From Candidatus Peregrinibacteria bacterium (lineage in GTDB: Bacteria > Patescibacteriota > Gracilibacteria > Peribacterales > Peribacteraceae), in NCBI GenBank assembly GCA_016866815.1, contig VGKZ01000020.1:1-13484 (forward strand): DNA of 13,484 nucleotides. The letters are read 5' to 3'. Below the pieces are notes generated by a model. It worked only from the letters and a program-made list of their open reading frames with translations. It did not search any database and had not been told where the DNA came from. Position numbers and translations under genes: made by a program. Shown here piece after piece: positions 1 through 5,204 of the stretch (position 1 is its first letter; the number at the start of each line of letters is the position of its first letter).

Positions 1-601
1 CGCCATTTGCGCGCCAGAAGTCCGGCGTGTCCGTCGTAAACGAGAGCGTCTTGTCGATGCGGCAGAGCGCGTTTCTATCCGATGCCGATCCGATGACGAA
101 TGCGGCAGCGCCTGCTGCCGCCGTGTATTCGAGGGCATCACCCGGCCTGCTCTGTGCTGTATCGGAGCCAATGGCGAGGCCGTACTGCACCTGTCCCGCG
201 CGAACAAAACAATCGACGATCTGCATGCCTGCCGTTCCTGCTTTGCACGCAAACTCCAGATCCGCGCAGTGACAGAACGGATCACACTCGAGTGCCGCAG
301 CGACCATGCCGCTCGTCGGTTTCACCGCGTACGGGTGACTTTCGGAACCGACGAAGACGGCGGAAATCTGTGACGACTTGATCTTCGCAGTCTCGATTGC
401 CTGTTGTCCCGCTTCGAATGCGAGTGTGAACGTGTCCTGCCCGGCATCGGGGACAGATTTTTCTTTCACACCGATACCATCGCGAATGGCTTGGGGGTCG
501 GTGTTCCACTGTCTCGCGATTTCTTCGGTTGTGATGCGCCGTCCGGGAATGGACATGCCAAACCCGATAATTGCCGATCGCTGCTCCTGTTTCGGTGCCA
601 T
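1..601 (-). CDS. mvaS: Hydroxymethylglutaryl-CoA synthase (partial, 3' end outside window)
   Basis: First committed enzyme of the mevalonate pathway: it condenses acetyl-CoA with acetoacetyl-CoA to HMG-CoA in the cytosol. I translated an open frame of 200 residues from the ATG at 601 to the window edge. It has the thiolase-fold N-terminal half of HMG-CoA synthase. The catalytic Glu lies in GSESHPYAVKPTSG (E87), the nucleophilic Cys in EFACKAGTAG (C119), followed by GSDTAQSRPGDALEYTAAAGAAAF and DTPDFWR. The compact spacing and DTPDFWR resemble archaeal-type synthases rather than the longer animal ones. The start is well placed, because the family begins with a short strand like SAIIGFGMSIPGRRI. 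There is no Shine-Dalgarno sequence; a TACAAT box lies 11 nt upstream. It points the same way as the hmgR-idi cluster but is separated from it by an oppositely oriented gene, so it probably has its own promoter. Confidence 0.93.
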   Translation of the reverse strand, partial: MAPKQEQRSAIIGFGMSIPGRRITTEEIARQWNTDPQAIRDGIGVKEKSVPDAGQDTFTLAFEAGQQAIETAKIKSSQISAVFVGSESHPYAVKPTSGMVAAALECDPFCHCADLEFACKAGTAGMQIVDCFVRAGQVQYGLAIGSDTAQSRPGDALEYTAAAGAAAFVIGSASDRNALCRIDKTLSFTTDTPDFWRANG

Positions 602-612
602 GAAGCCGGAGG

Positions 613-644
613 ATTGTAGCAGAAAGAATGTGCAACATTGGCAA
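613..644 (-). promoter_or_regulatory. Candidate promoter of mvaS
   Basis: On the minus strand a TACAAT -10 box (613-618) ends 11 nt before the mvaS ATG. A TTGCCA hexamer (639-644) lies 20 bp further up, which is longer than the usual spacing. If used, the leader would be only a few nucleotides long. Confidence 0.35.
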
Positions 645-766
645 TTTCGAGGCTGTTCCATTGGTGCATGGTACGGCTGATTTGGCATTTGAAAGCTATA
701 ATTTTGTCATTTGATCATTCATTGTTGAGGTTTGTCCCTATTCTTGCGGATTCCGGTAAAGAATGA

Positions 767-843
767 TTATTTATCATTTAGCATGTATCATTTACCATTT
801 ACCATTTATCATTTATCATTTATCATTTACCATTTATCATTTA
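767..843. repeat. Heptamer tandem array, TCATTTA/CCATTTA type (11 units)
   Basis: Eleven consecutive 7-bp units in one register. Eight units from 788 to 843 are TCATTTA or CCATTTA without exception. The upstream units TTATTTA (767), TCATTTA (774) and GCATGTA (781) are in phase but diverged. The array ends one base before the ATG at 845, so it forms the whole proximal leader of that gene. A looser TCATTTGA/TCATTCAT stretch precedes it near 706-723. Between mvaS and this array I see only a lone TATAAT (697-702) without a good -35 box. Confidence 0.95.
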
Positions 844-844
844 T

Positions 845-1204
845 ATGAAAGACCCTCGTTCTATAGCTCTGGAAGAACGCACTGCACAGCTCGGTGAACG
901 AGTCGTAATGCTTTGTAAAAAAGCAGAAAGAAATGTGGTTTCGATTCCTATCATAAAGCAACTTGTGCGCTCGGCACATAGTATCGGAGCCAATTACGCT
1001 GAGGCTAATAACGCTTCCTCACGAAAAGATTTTCGGAACAAAATTTACATCGTTAAAAAGGAGTGCCAGGAAACAAAATACACCATTCGCCTTCTTGCTG
1101 CGGCAGAACCGCATTTATGCGCAGAACTTCGTTTGCTTTGGCAGGAGTGTCATGAATTCACCAAGATCTTTCAGGCTATAGCTACTTCGTTAGATTCCAA
1201 ATAA
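845..1204 (+). CDS. Four-helix-bundle protein (23S rRNA IVP / S23 family)
   Basis: 119 residues, the usual length for the family found as 23S rRNA intervening-sequence proteins and as stand-alone genes in many bacteria. The family core is clear: an N-terminal helix, then LVRSAHSIGANYAEA, ASSRKDFRNK, and IVKKECQETKYTIRLL, followed by a last amphipathic helix. Members form small, usually pentameric, basic helical bundles. The accessory protein Avd of diversity-generating retroelements shares the fold, but no reverse transcriptase or variable repeat is seen here. The molecular role of stand-alone members is not established. The gene has no Shine-Dalgarno sequence, since its leader is the heptamer array. 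It is visibly richer in A+T than its neighbours, opposite in strand to the mevalonate genes, and flanked on both sides by related heptamer arrays, so it looks like an acquired cassette (inference). Confidence 0.88.
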   Translation: MKDPRSIALEERTAQLGERVVMLCKKAERNVVSIPIIKQLVRSAHSIGANYAEANNASSRKDFRNKIYIVKKECQETKYTIRLLAAAEPHLCAELRLLWQECHEFTKIFQAIATSLDSK

Positions 1205-1236
1205 GAGGAAAATTTTCTGACCATACGTCCAGTCGA

Positions 1237-1278
1237 TCAATGCTAAATGCTCAATGATAAATGCTCAATGATCATTTC
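1237..1278. repeat. Heptamer tandem array, TCAATGA/TAAATGC type (6 units)
   Basis: Six 7-bp units in register: TCAATGC, TAAATGC, TCAATGA, TAAATGC, TCAATGA, TCATTTC. The array ends one base before the hmgR stop codon and fills the gap between the convergent four-helix-bundle gene and hmgR. The TAAATGN units are the reverse complement of the TCATTTA units at 767-843, so the two arrays flanking the gene are related in inverted orientation. Confidence 0.92.
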
Positions 1279-1279
1279 G

Positions 1280-2482
1280 TCACCTTGCCATTCTCTTGTG
1301 TGCTCTTGCCAGATCGTGCCCCGCTTGTGCCGCGAGAAGCGAGAGCTCACCGGCCAGTACCGCTGCACCGATGGATTCGGCGAGACGTTGTGTAGGGCGA
1401 GGGTGGGGCGTAGGGGGTAGGGCGTAGGGGGTAGGGGGTAGGAGGAGATTCAGGCATTGGGACTGTGCAGGAAGCGATGTTCCGCCTCCGCGGGTTCCTA
1501 CAAGGATCGCAGGTGAGCGAACCGTTATTCGTGATTCGTTATTCGTGATTCGTTCAAATGTCGTATCACACAATGATCCTTCAACAACATGCGCTGCGTC
1601 TTGCCCTGTTGCAAGGTAGAGCGCCGCGATGATATTCGCCGCATGGAGGTTGTTTCCGATTGCCCCTGCGAGTTTCGATCCATGCATCAGTTTGGCATCG
1701 GCGACGGAGAGTAATTTCTCCGGAGTCGTCTTGAGCACATCGGTGATCAGCGAGGAGGGGATGACCGCTGCAGCCGTCACTGTGTATCCGCGGCCTCGAT
1801 CATGCGTTCGCACACTCGGTTTCTTGTCGCTGTCGACATTTGCGGCAATGGTGACGAGTTCGCAGTTGCATTCCTTCTCGATGACATCTCCGATTGCCTG
1901 TGCGGCGATCGTCACCATGTTCATGCCCATTGCCTCGTCGGTATCCGCGTTGATCGTGAGGAAGACGTACTCTCCGGATTGATCGATGTCATATGAAAGA
2001 ATTTTCAGATGTGAACTTGTCTCTTCACCGATGCGTTTCCAGTCTTTCTCATGCTCACAGATAAATGCTTTGAGCTTTGAGTCTTTAATTTCACTCTTCG
2101 CTGATCGCTTATCGCTTATCGCTCCAAAAGCAATCGATCTGCTGATGCCGTGGTACGTCGATTGTACCGTTACTCCGCTCGCGAGTGCTTTGCAGCCGCG
2201 GTTCACGCTCGCGACGAGTGCCCCCTCTGTTGTTGCAAGCGGCAGATGAATATCCGATTTCGTTCCGTCGGAAAATGTCACGGATAGCGGTCCTGCGTAA
2301 CCGACAGGCAACGGCACTGTACCGAACATCTGTTCGCAGTTTTTTTCCTCTGCACTCCCGATGCGTTCGGGTTCTGTTGCAAGAAGTGACAGGTTCACCC
2401 CAAGTTCTTCCTGTATGCGCCTTCTCCGTTCGGCAACACGGTCTTCGGGAGTCAGGTCCGGCGGGAGATTTCGGAGGTCCAT
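1280..2482 (-). CDS. hmgR: HMG-CoA reductase (class I type) with repeat-encoded loops
   Basis: Reduces HMG-CoA to mevalonate, the key step of the pathway. Class I (archaeal/eukaryotic) hallmarks are all present: ENCEQMFGTVPLPVGYAGPL, the catalytic Glu in TTEGALVASVNRG, DEAMGMNM at the cofactor site, the catalytic Lys in DSDKKPS, NLHAANIIAALYLATGQD, GTRGGGT, and the C-terminal catalytic His in GHDLARAHKR. I chose the ATG at 2482 (MDLRNLPPDL, 400 aa), where family similarity begins. An in-frame TTG at 2569 would add 29 residues that only translate a repeat. There is no good Shine-Dalgarno sequence. Three surface-loop positions are occupied by translated heptamer arrays: after SRSIAF (from 2067-2119), before VRSPAILVGT (1525-1552), and between CLNLL and LAESIGAAVLAGELSLL (1392-1444). 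The catalytic blocks are intact, so the enzyme is probably functional. It is the last gene of the idi-uppS-mvk-mvaD-hmgR run. Confidence 0.95.
   Translation of the reverse strand: MDLRNLPPDLTPEDRVAERRRRIQEELGVNLSLLATEPERIGSAEEKNCEQMFGTVPLPVGYAGPLSVTFSDGTKSDIHLPLATTEGALVASVNRGCKALASGVTVQSTYHGISRSIAFGAISDKRSAKSEIKDSKLKAFICEHEKDWKRIGEETSSHLKILSYDIDQSGEYVFLTINADTDEAMGMNMVTIAAQAIGDVIEKECNCELVTIAANVDSDKKPSVRTHDRGRGYTVTAAAVIPSSLITDVLKTTPEKLLSVADAKLMHGSKLAGAIGNNLHAANIIAALYLATGQDAAHVVEGSLCDTTFERITNNESRITVRSPAILVGTRGGGTSLPAQSQCLNLLLPPTPYALPPTPHPRPTQRLAESIGAAVLAGELSLLAAQAGHDLARAHKRMAR
1392..1444. repeat. Heptamer array GTAGGGG/GTAGGGC inside hmgR
   Basis: Five clean heptamers (GTAGGGG, GTAGGGC, GTAGGGG, GTAGGGG, GTAGGAG) run from 1410 to 1444, with an irregular G-rich extension back to 1392. 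On the coding strand it reads as the Pro-rich peptide LPPTPYALPPTPHPRPT. This replaces the short loop normally found between the GGGT...CL block and the final helices of HMG-CoA reductase. Confidence 0.93.
1525..1552. repeat. Heptamer array TTATTCG/TGATTCG inside hmgR
   Basis: Four alternating units: TTATTCG, TGATTCG, TTATTCG, TGATTCG. It is translated as part of ERITNNESRIT at the beta-hairpin just before the conserved SPAILVGTRGGGT block. The same family occurs at 3070-3104 and 7752-7779. Confidence 0.95.
2067..2119. repeat. Composite heptamer array GCTTTGA and CGCTTAT inside hmgR
   Basis: Two GCTTTGA units and a diverged GTCTTTA (2067-2087) are followed, after 11 bp, by CGCTGAT, CGCTTAT, CGCTTAT (2099-2119). 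It is translated as GAISDKRSAKSEIKDSKLKA, in the variable segment between the substrate-site helix and the small domain. The first half matches the array in mvaD (3294-3335), the second the array in uppS (4686-4744). Confidence 0.85.
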
Positions 2483-2496
2483 GGATGGAAGGATAG

Positions 2497-2536
2497 AGGA
2501 ATGTACGAAGAGAGGACTATAGGAATGAACGAAAAG
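2497..2536. repeat. Imperfect direct repeat between mvaD and hmgR
   Basis: AGGAATGTACGAAGAG (2497-2512) and AGGAATGAACGAAAAG (2521-2536) match at 14 of 16 bases with a 24-bp period. They lie in the 83-bp gap between the mvaD stop and the preferred hmgR ATG. If hmgR started upstream, they would encode the repeated peptide LFVHS. Confidence 0.8.
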
Positions 2537-2565
2537 AATGCTCCCTCCATGCGATATTCCCATAT

Positions 2566-3567
2566 TCAACCCAGTATCCTGCTTCCTTTGCCTGCCCGCG
2601 CCTCAAATATTGCACATCCTTTCTGTGCTTTCGCGTATTCGAGCACGCGCATTCGTGCGCTTTCCTCGCAGAAGAGATGGACCGTCGGTCCCGCGTCCAT
2701 GGTATAGAGCACCGGTAGATGCTCTGATTTCCGTATCTCTTCTATTTCTCCGGTGATGCGGTGCGTCTCGGCATTCAGGTAGTTGAGCGGGGGAGTCTGT
2801 GTGCTCATACAGCGGTGCATGTCCAGACAGTCTTCTTCCGCCACTTGCTGCAGCTTCTCGAAATCTTTTTCACGGATCGCATCGATGCAGTCCTGCAGTC
2901 GGTGATGTTCTATGGCAGAGAGGCGATCACGGAAATGTGGACTGCTCCATGCTGCAGCGTGCCCCTCGGTGGAGCCCACTTTTTTCTCGTCCATACTCGG
3001 GACGATAATGATGTCATGGAGAGGCCAGTGTTCAGAGGTGGCAATTTGATATGCTGTAGAAGTATCAATGAGTTCGTTATTCGCTATTCGTGACTCGTGA
3101 TTTGTCAGTGCAGCGAAGCCTCCGAAGATGCTGCGGGCTGCGGAGCCGGAGCCGAGGCGGGCCATCACAGAGATTTGCTCATCGGTGAGTCCTGTATCGA
3201 GGAGTCCAGCGATCGCTTTCGCCAATGCGGAAAAAACCGCGGCGGACGAAGCGAGACCGATCGACGGGGGAATGTGGGAGTCGATGGAGATGGAGAGTGA
3301 GCTCTGAGCTCTGAGCTGTGAGCTTTGAGCTGTGAGATATGTTTTTATCAATTCGTATGTCTTCGAGAATCGTGCGATGTCCTTTTCGCCAAGCTTTTTA
3401 TTGTGTGAAGACACACTGAATGTATCCGCACATTCGACGGAAACATCGACATACGGTCCGTCCAGCGTCATGGAGGTAGAGCCTGCAGCGCACAGACGCA
3501 GATCGTCATTGCGGTTGCCCCAGTACTTGATGAGTGCGATGTTGGGAGTGGAGCGTGCGGTGATCAT
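2566..3567 (-). CDS. mvaD: Diphosphomevalonate decarboxylase (GHMP family)
   Basis: ATP-dependent decarboxylation of 5-diphosphomevalonate to isopentenyl diphosphate. 333 residues, near the upper end of the usual range. Family motifs in order: NIALIKYWGNRN (9-20), the ATP-binding loop PPSIGLASSAAVFSALA (100-116), ARLGSGSAARSIFGGF (136-151), HWPLHDIIIV, KKVGSTEGH and MDAGPTVHLF, whose Asp is the catalytic base. The family usually has N where this protein has T after DAGP. Two heptamer arrays are translated inside it: residues about 79-92 (AQSSQLRAQSS) and about 154-166 (LTNHESRIANNEL), the second at the loop after GGF. A phosphomevalonate-specific decarboxylase, as in some archaea and Chloroflexi, cannot be excluded because no phosphomevalonate kinase is seen. 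It lies 58 bp after mevalonate kinase; that gap holds a long inverted repeat abutting this start codon. Confidence 0.92.
   Translation of the reverse strand: MITARSTPNIALIKYWGNRNDDLRLCAAGSTSMTLDGPYVDVSVECADTFSVSSHNKKLGEKDIARFSKTYELIKTYLTAQSSQLRAQSSLSISIDSHIPPSIGLASSAAVFSALAKAIAGLLDTGLTDEQISVMARLGSGSAARSIFGGFAALTNHESRIANNELIDTSTAYQIATSEHWPLHDIIIVPSMDEKKVGSTEGHAAAWSSPHFRDRLSAIEHHRLQDCIDAIREKDFEKLQQVAEEDCLDMHRCMSTQTPPLNYLNAETHRITGEIEEIRKSEHLPVLYTMDAGPTVHLFCEESARMRVLEYAKAQKGCAIFEARAGKGSRILG
3070..3104. repeat. Heptamer array TTATTCG/TGATTCG type inside mvaD
   Basis: Five units in register: GAGTTCG, TTATTCG, CTATTCG, TGACTCG, TGATTTG. This copy is more diverged than the ones in hmgR and before pdxT. 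It encodes NHESRIANNEL on the minus strand. Confidence 0.88.
3294..3335. repeat. Heptamer array GCTNTGA inside mvaD
   Basis: Units GCTCTGA, GCTCTGA, GCTGTGA, GCTTTGA, GCTGTGA (3301-3335), preceded by a diverged AGAGTGA. It encodes the Gln/Ser-rich stretch AQSSQLRAQSS just before the ATP-binding strand and loop. It is related to the GCTTTGA units in hmgR. Confidence 0.92.
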
Positions 3568-3570
3568 GGC

Positions 3571-3619
3571 GAGTTCTTGGCTGTCGGCTATTATGTTCTT
3601 TTATGCCGAACAAGAACTC
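3571..3619. promoter_or_regulatory. Long inverted repeat in the leader of mvaD
   Basis: Outer arms GAGTTCTTG (3571-3579) and CAAGAACTC (3611-3619) are perfect 9-bp complements. Inner arms TCGGC (3584-3588) and GCCGA (3605-3609) add five pairs around a 16-nt loop. In the minus-strand mRNA the structure ends three nucleotides before the mvaD ATG. It could be a translational control hairpin, an RNA processing site or a protein operator. It has no U-tract, so a terminator is unlikely. Confidence 0.55.
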
Positions 3620-3625
3620 AAGAAC

Positions 3626-4450
3626 TTACCAGCCTATCAGCTGCATTCTTTCATCGTGCAGAATGGTTTCTACCCGCTTTCGGTTGCACATTGCCATGAC
3701 AATTCCGCTGCCCCCTGTCCTCCCTCCCGCTCCGATGACTTTCGCTGCGCCACCTTGCTGTTCAATTTTTGTGATCAGTTTTTTTGCTTTGTCTGTGACA
3801 ACGCCAAGTTTTTGTTGTGCCTGGTTATGGTCGCGGATGACCGTAAGAACATCCTCCCCGGCAAGCAGGCGCTCTGTGCAGTTCCCGATGTCCTCCAGCG
3901 CGCTTTGCAGATCGTCTTTTCGTTCCGTCACCCACGCGACAAGTTCCGGAGTCTGCTGATCCGGTGCGCCCGTATCCACCAGAGAGAAACCGAGGCTTCG
4001 AAGACTCTGGTGCAGTGTTATTTCCCGCGGTTCCTGTCCTTTACGGAAGAGGAGAGGTCTTTCGTTCCAGATGACCGCGAAGTCGATGCCGCTGTTTCCG
4101 GGATTGACGATGTTTTCGATGGCCAGTGCCTGCTCATAGCAATCCGGTCCCAGCACGGCACGACAGATGGCGATTACCAGTGCAGTGGAAGCACCCATAC
4201 CTTTGCCGAGAGGTATGTCCGACGTCATGGTCAACGTTCCCGCCGCTCCCGTACGATGCAGGATATCCAGTGCGTAGTCTTTCCATCCACGCGGAACGTC
4301 CCACACGATGGCATCGTCATGGTCGGCAAATTCCACGGTCATCTGCAGTGGAGAGGGAATCGCAATGCCGGGATATCCGAAGACCACGGCGTACTCGCCC
4401 GTGAGGATTATTTTTCCGCATGCCGATCCGGAATTTTTGAGTGTTGTCAT
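3626..4450 (-). CDS. mvk: Mevalonate kinase (GHMP kinase)
   Basis: Phosphorylates mevalonate to 5-phosphomevalonate. 274 residues, shorter than most mevalonate kinases (about 300 or more). GHMP signatures in order: motif 1 SACGKIILTGEYAVVFGYPGIAIP (8-32), the ATP loop DIPLGKGMGASTALV (78-92), NPGNSGID (116-123) with the likely catalytic Asp at 123, LVDTGAPDQQTPELV as in mevalonate kinases, and motif 3 VIGAGGRTGGSGIV near the C-terminus. The GEY/VVFGYPG and DTG blocks favour mevalonate kinase over phosphomevalonate or homoserine kinase. The start is fixed by motif 1. The ATG lies inside a dispersed 25-bp element that fills the gap to uppS. The nearest purine-rich GGAGG is at the end of uppS, about 21 nt upstream. 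Confidence 0.87.
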   Translation of the reverse strand: MTTLKNSGSACGKIILTGEYAVVFGYPGIAIPSPLQMTVEFADHDDAIVWDVPRGWKDYALDILHRTGAAGTLTMTSDIPLGKGMGASTALVIAICRAVLGPDCYEQALAIENIVNPGNSGIDFAVIWNERPLLFRKGQEPREITLHQSLRSLGFSLVDTGAPDQQTPELVAWVTERKDDLQSALEDIGNCTERLLAGEDVLTVIRDHNQAQQKLGVVTDKAKKLITKIEQQGGAAKVIGAGGRTGGSGIVMAMCNRKRVETILHDERMQLIGW

Positions 4451-4470
4451 CCTGAGCTTGACGAAGGATC
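4446..4470. repeat. Dispersed CCTGAG..CGAAGG element at the uppS-mvk junction
   Basis: A 25-bp element with core CCTGAGCTTGACGAAGG, of a kind often seen as short interspersed repeats in bacterial genomes. It spans the end of uppS and the first codon of mvk, so it supplies the mvk start codon. A related copy is at 4707-4730. Confidence 0.65.
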
Positions 4471-5164
4471 ATCCTCCGAATCTGCGGGTGCGCGCAGCGA
4501 ACCGGTCCACGCAGTCCTTCAGGTCTGTAGCCGTGAAGTCCGGGAAGAATTTGTCCAGGAATTCCCACTCGCTATAGGCCGTCTGCCACAGAAAGAAATT
4601 ACTCGTACGCATTTCTCCCGACGTGCGGATGACAAGGTCGATGTCCGGAAGCTCCGGGTGATCCAGCAGCGCTCGCAAAGATGTCTCATCGCTGATCGCT
4701 GATCGCCTGTCCTGAGTTCTGTCGAAGGGCTTATCGCTTATCGCTCGTACGATTTCATCCTTTCCTCCGTAATCCACCGCCAGGTTCAGGGTGAATTCCG
4801 TCTGGTCTTTGGTTTCCTCTTCCACCTCTGCGATCAGCTTCGCAAGTGATGCGGGGATGCGGTCTTTCCTGCCCGAGTGTACGAACCGGGTCTTTTCCCT
4901 GATGAATCCTTCCCGCTCTTTCGCGAGGTACTCTTCGAGCATCTTCATCAGCATCGCGATTTCCTTCGGGTCCCGCTTCCAGTTCTCCGTCGAGAAGCAC
5001 CACACGGTGAGTGCGCCGACACGCGGGTCTTTTCTGCACCACTCCGTGAGTGAGCGGAAGTTTTCGACAGCGGTGCGGTGTCCTTCCCACGGATCCAGCA
5101 TGCGCTTTGTGGCCCAACGACGGTTGCCGTCCGGGATGATGGCGATGTGGAGGGAGGGCGTCAT
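4469..5164 (-). CDS. uppS: Isoprenyl transferase / undecaprenyl diphosphate synthase
   Basis: Cis-prenyltransferase that extends farnesyl diphosphate with IPP to the long-chain lipid carrier used for cell-wall glycan export. 231 residues. Signatures: IIPDGNRRWA with the Mg-binding Asp at 12, EGHRTAVEN, LTVWCFSTENWKR, NLAVDYGGKDEIVRA, and DLVIRTSGEMRTSNFFLWQTAYSEWEF, all in the expected order. Residues about 141-160 (AISDKPFDRTQDRRSAISDE) come from a heptamer array with a nested 24-bp element. They replace the variable linker between the YGG..EI and RTSGE blocks, so activity is probably kept. The gene sits 40 bp after idi and 18 bp before mevalonate kinase. This couples precursor supply to its main use and suggests co-transcription. 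Confidence 0.94.
   Translation of the reverse strand: MTPSLHIAIIPDGNRRWATKRMLDPWEGHRTAVENFRSLTEWCRKDPRVGALTVWCFSTENWKRDPKEIAMLMKMLEEYLAKEREGFIREKTRFVHSGRKDRIPASLAKLIAEVEEETKDQTEFTLNLAVDYGGKDEIVRAISDKPFDRTQDRRSAISDETSLRALLDHPELPDIDLVIRTSGEMRTSNFFLWQTAYSEWEFLDKFFPDFTATDLKDCVDRFAARTRRFGG
4686..4744. repeat. Heptamer array TGATCGC/TTATCGC inside uppS, split by an insert
   Basis: Left half TCATCGC, TGATCGC, TGATCGC (4686-4706); right half TTATCGC, TTATCGC (4731-4744). The two halves are separated by exactly 24 bp of unrelated sequence (4707-4730). The units match those in hmgR at 2099-2119. Confidence 0.9.
4707..4730. repeat. Dispersed CCTGAG..CGAAGG element nested in the uppS heptamer array
   Basis: A 24-bp element with core TCCTGAGTTCTGTCGAAGG, similar to the copy at 4446-4470. 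Its length is a multiple of three and it adds eight codons (about KPFDRTQD) to uppS without breaking the frame. Confidence 0.7.
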
Positions 5165-5185
5165 GGGTGCGGGTGGGCGGAACTG

Positions 5186-5199
5186 TTTCTTGTTTCTTG
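5186..5199. repeat. Two TTTCTTG heptamers between idi and uppS
   Basis: Two perfect 7-bp units in the 40-bp gap between the idi stop and the uppS start. This is a minimal array with the same period as the others and may be chance. Confidence 0.5.
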
Positions 5200-5204
5200 A
5201 AATA

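Noticed and set aside
282..669. Short open frames on both strands over the left edge
   Set aside because: They are shadows of mvaS, whose own frame is open to the window edge and carries the catalytic Glu and Cys motifs.
697..702. TATAAT as promoter of the four-helix-bundle gene
   Set aside because: No -35 hexamer at 15-19 bp, and it is about 140 bp upstream of the start. Not strong enough to list as a promoter.
767..843. CRISPR array
   Set aside because: The units are 7 bp, contiguous and without unique spacers. No cas genes are present.
845..1204. Diversity-generating retroelement accessory gene (avd)
   Set aside because: The fold family is shared, but there is no reverse transcriptase, template repeat or variable repeat in the window.
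1392..1444. G-quadruplex as the main explanation of the G-rich tract in hmgR
   Set aside because: The G-runs could form one. However, the exact 7-bp period and the matching behaviour of A+T-rich arrays nearby are better explained by the heptamer phenomenon.
3332..4702. A 456-codon open frame on the plus strand
   Set aside because: It lies antisense to mvaD, mevalonate kinase and uppS, all of which have complete family motifs. Its translation is Arg/Ser/His/Cys-rich with no recognisable domain.
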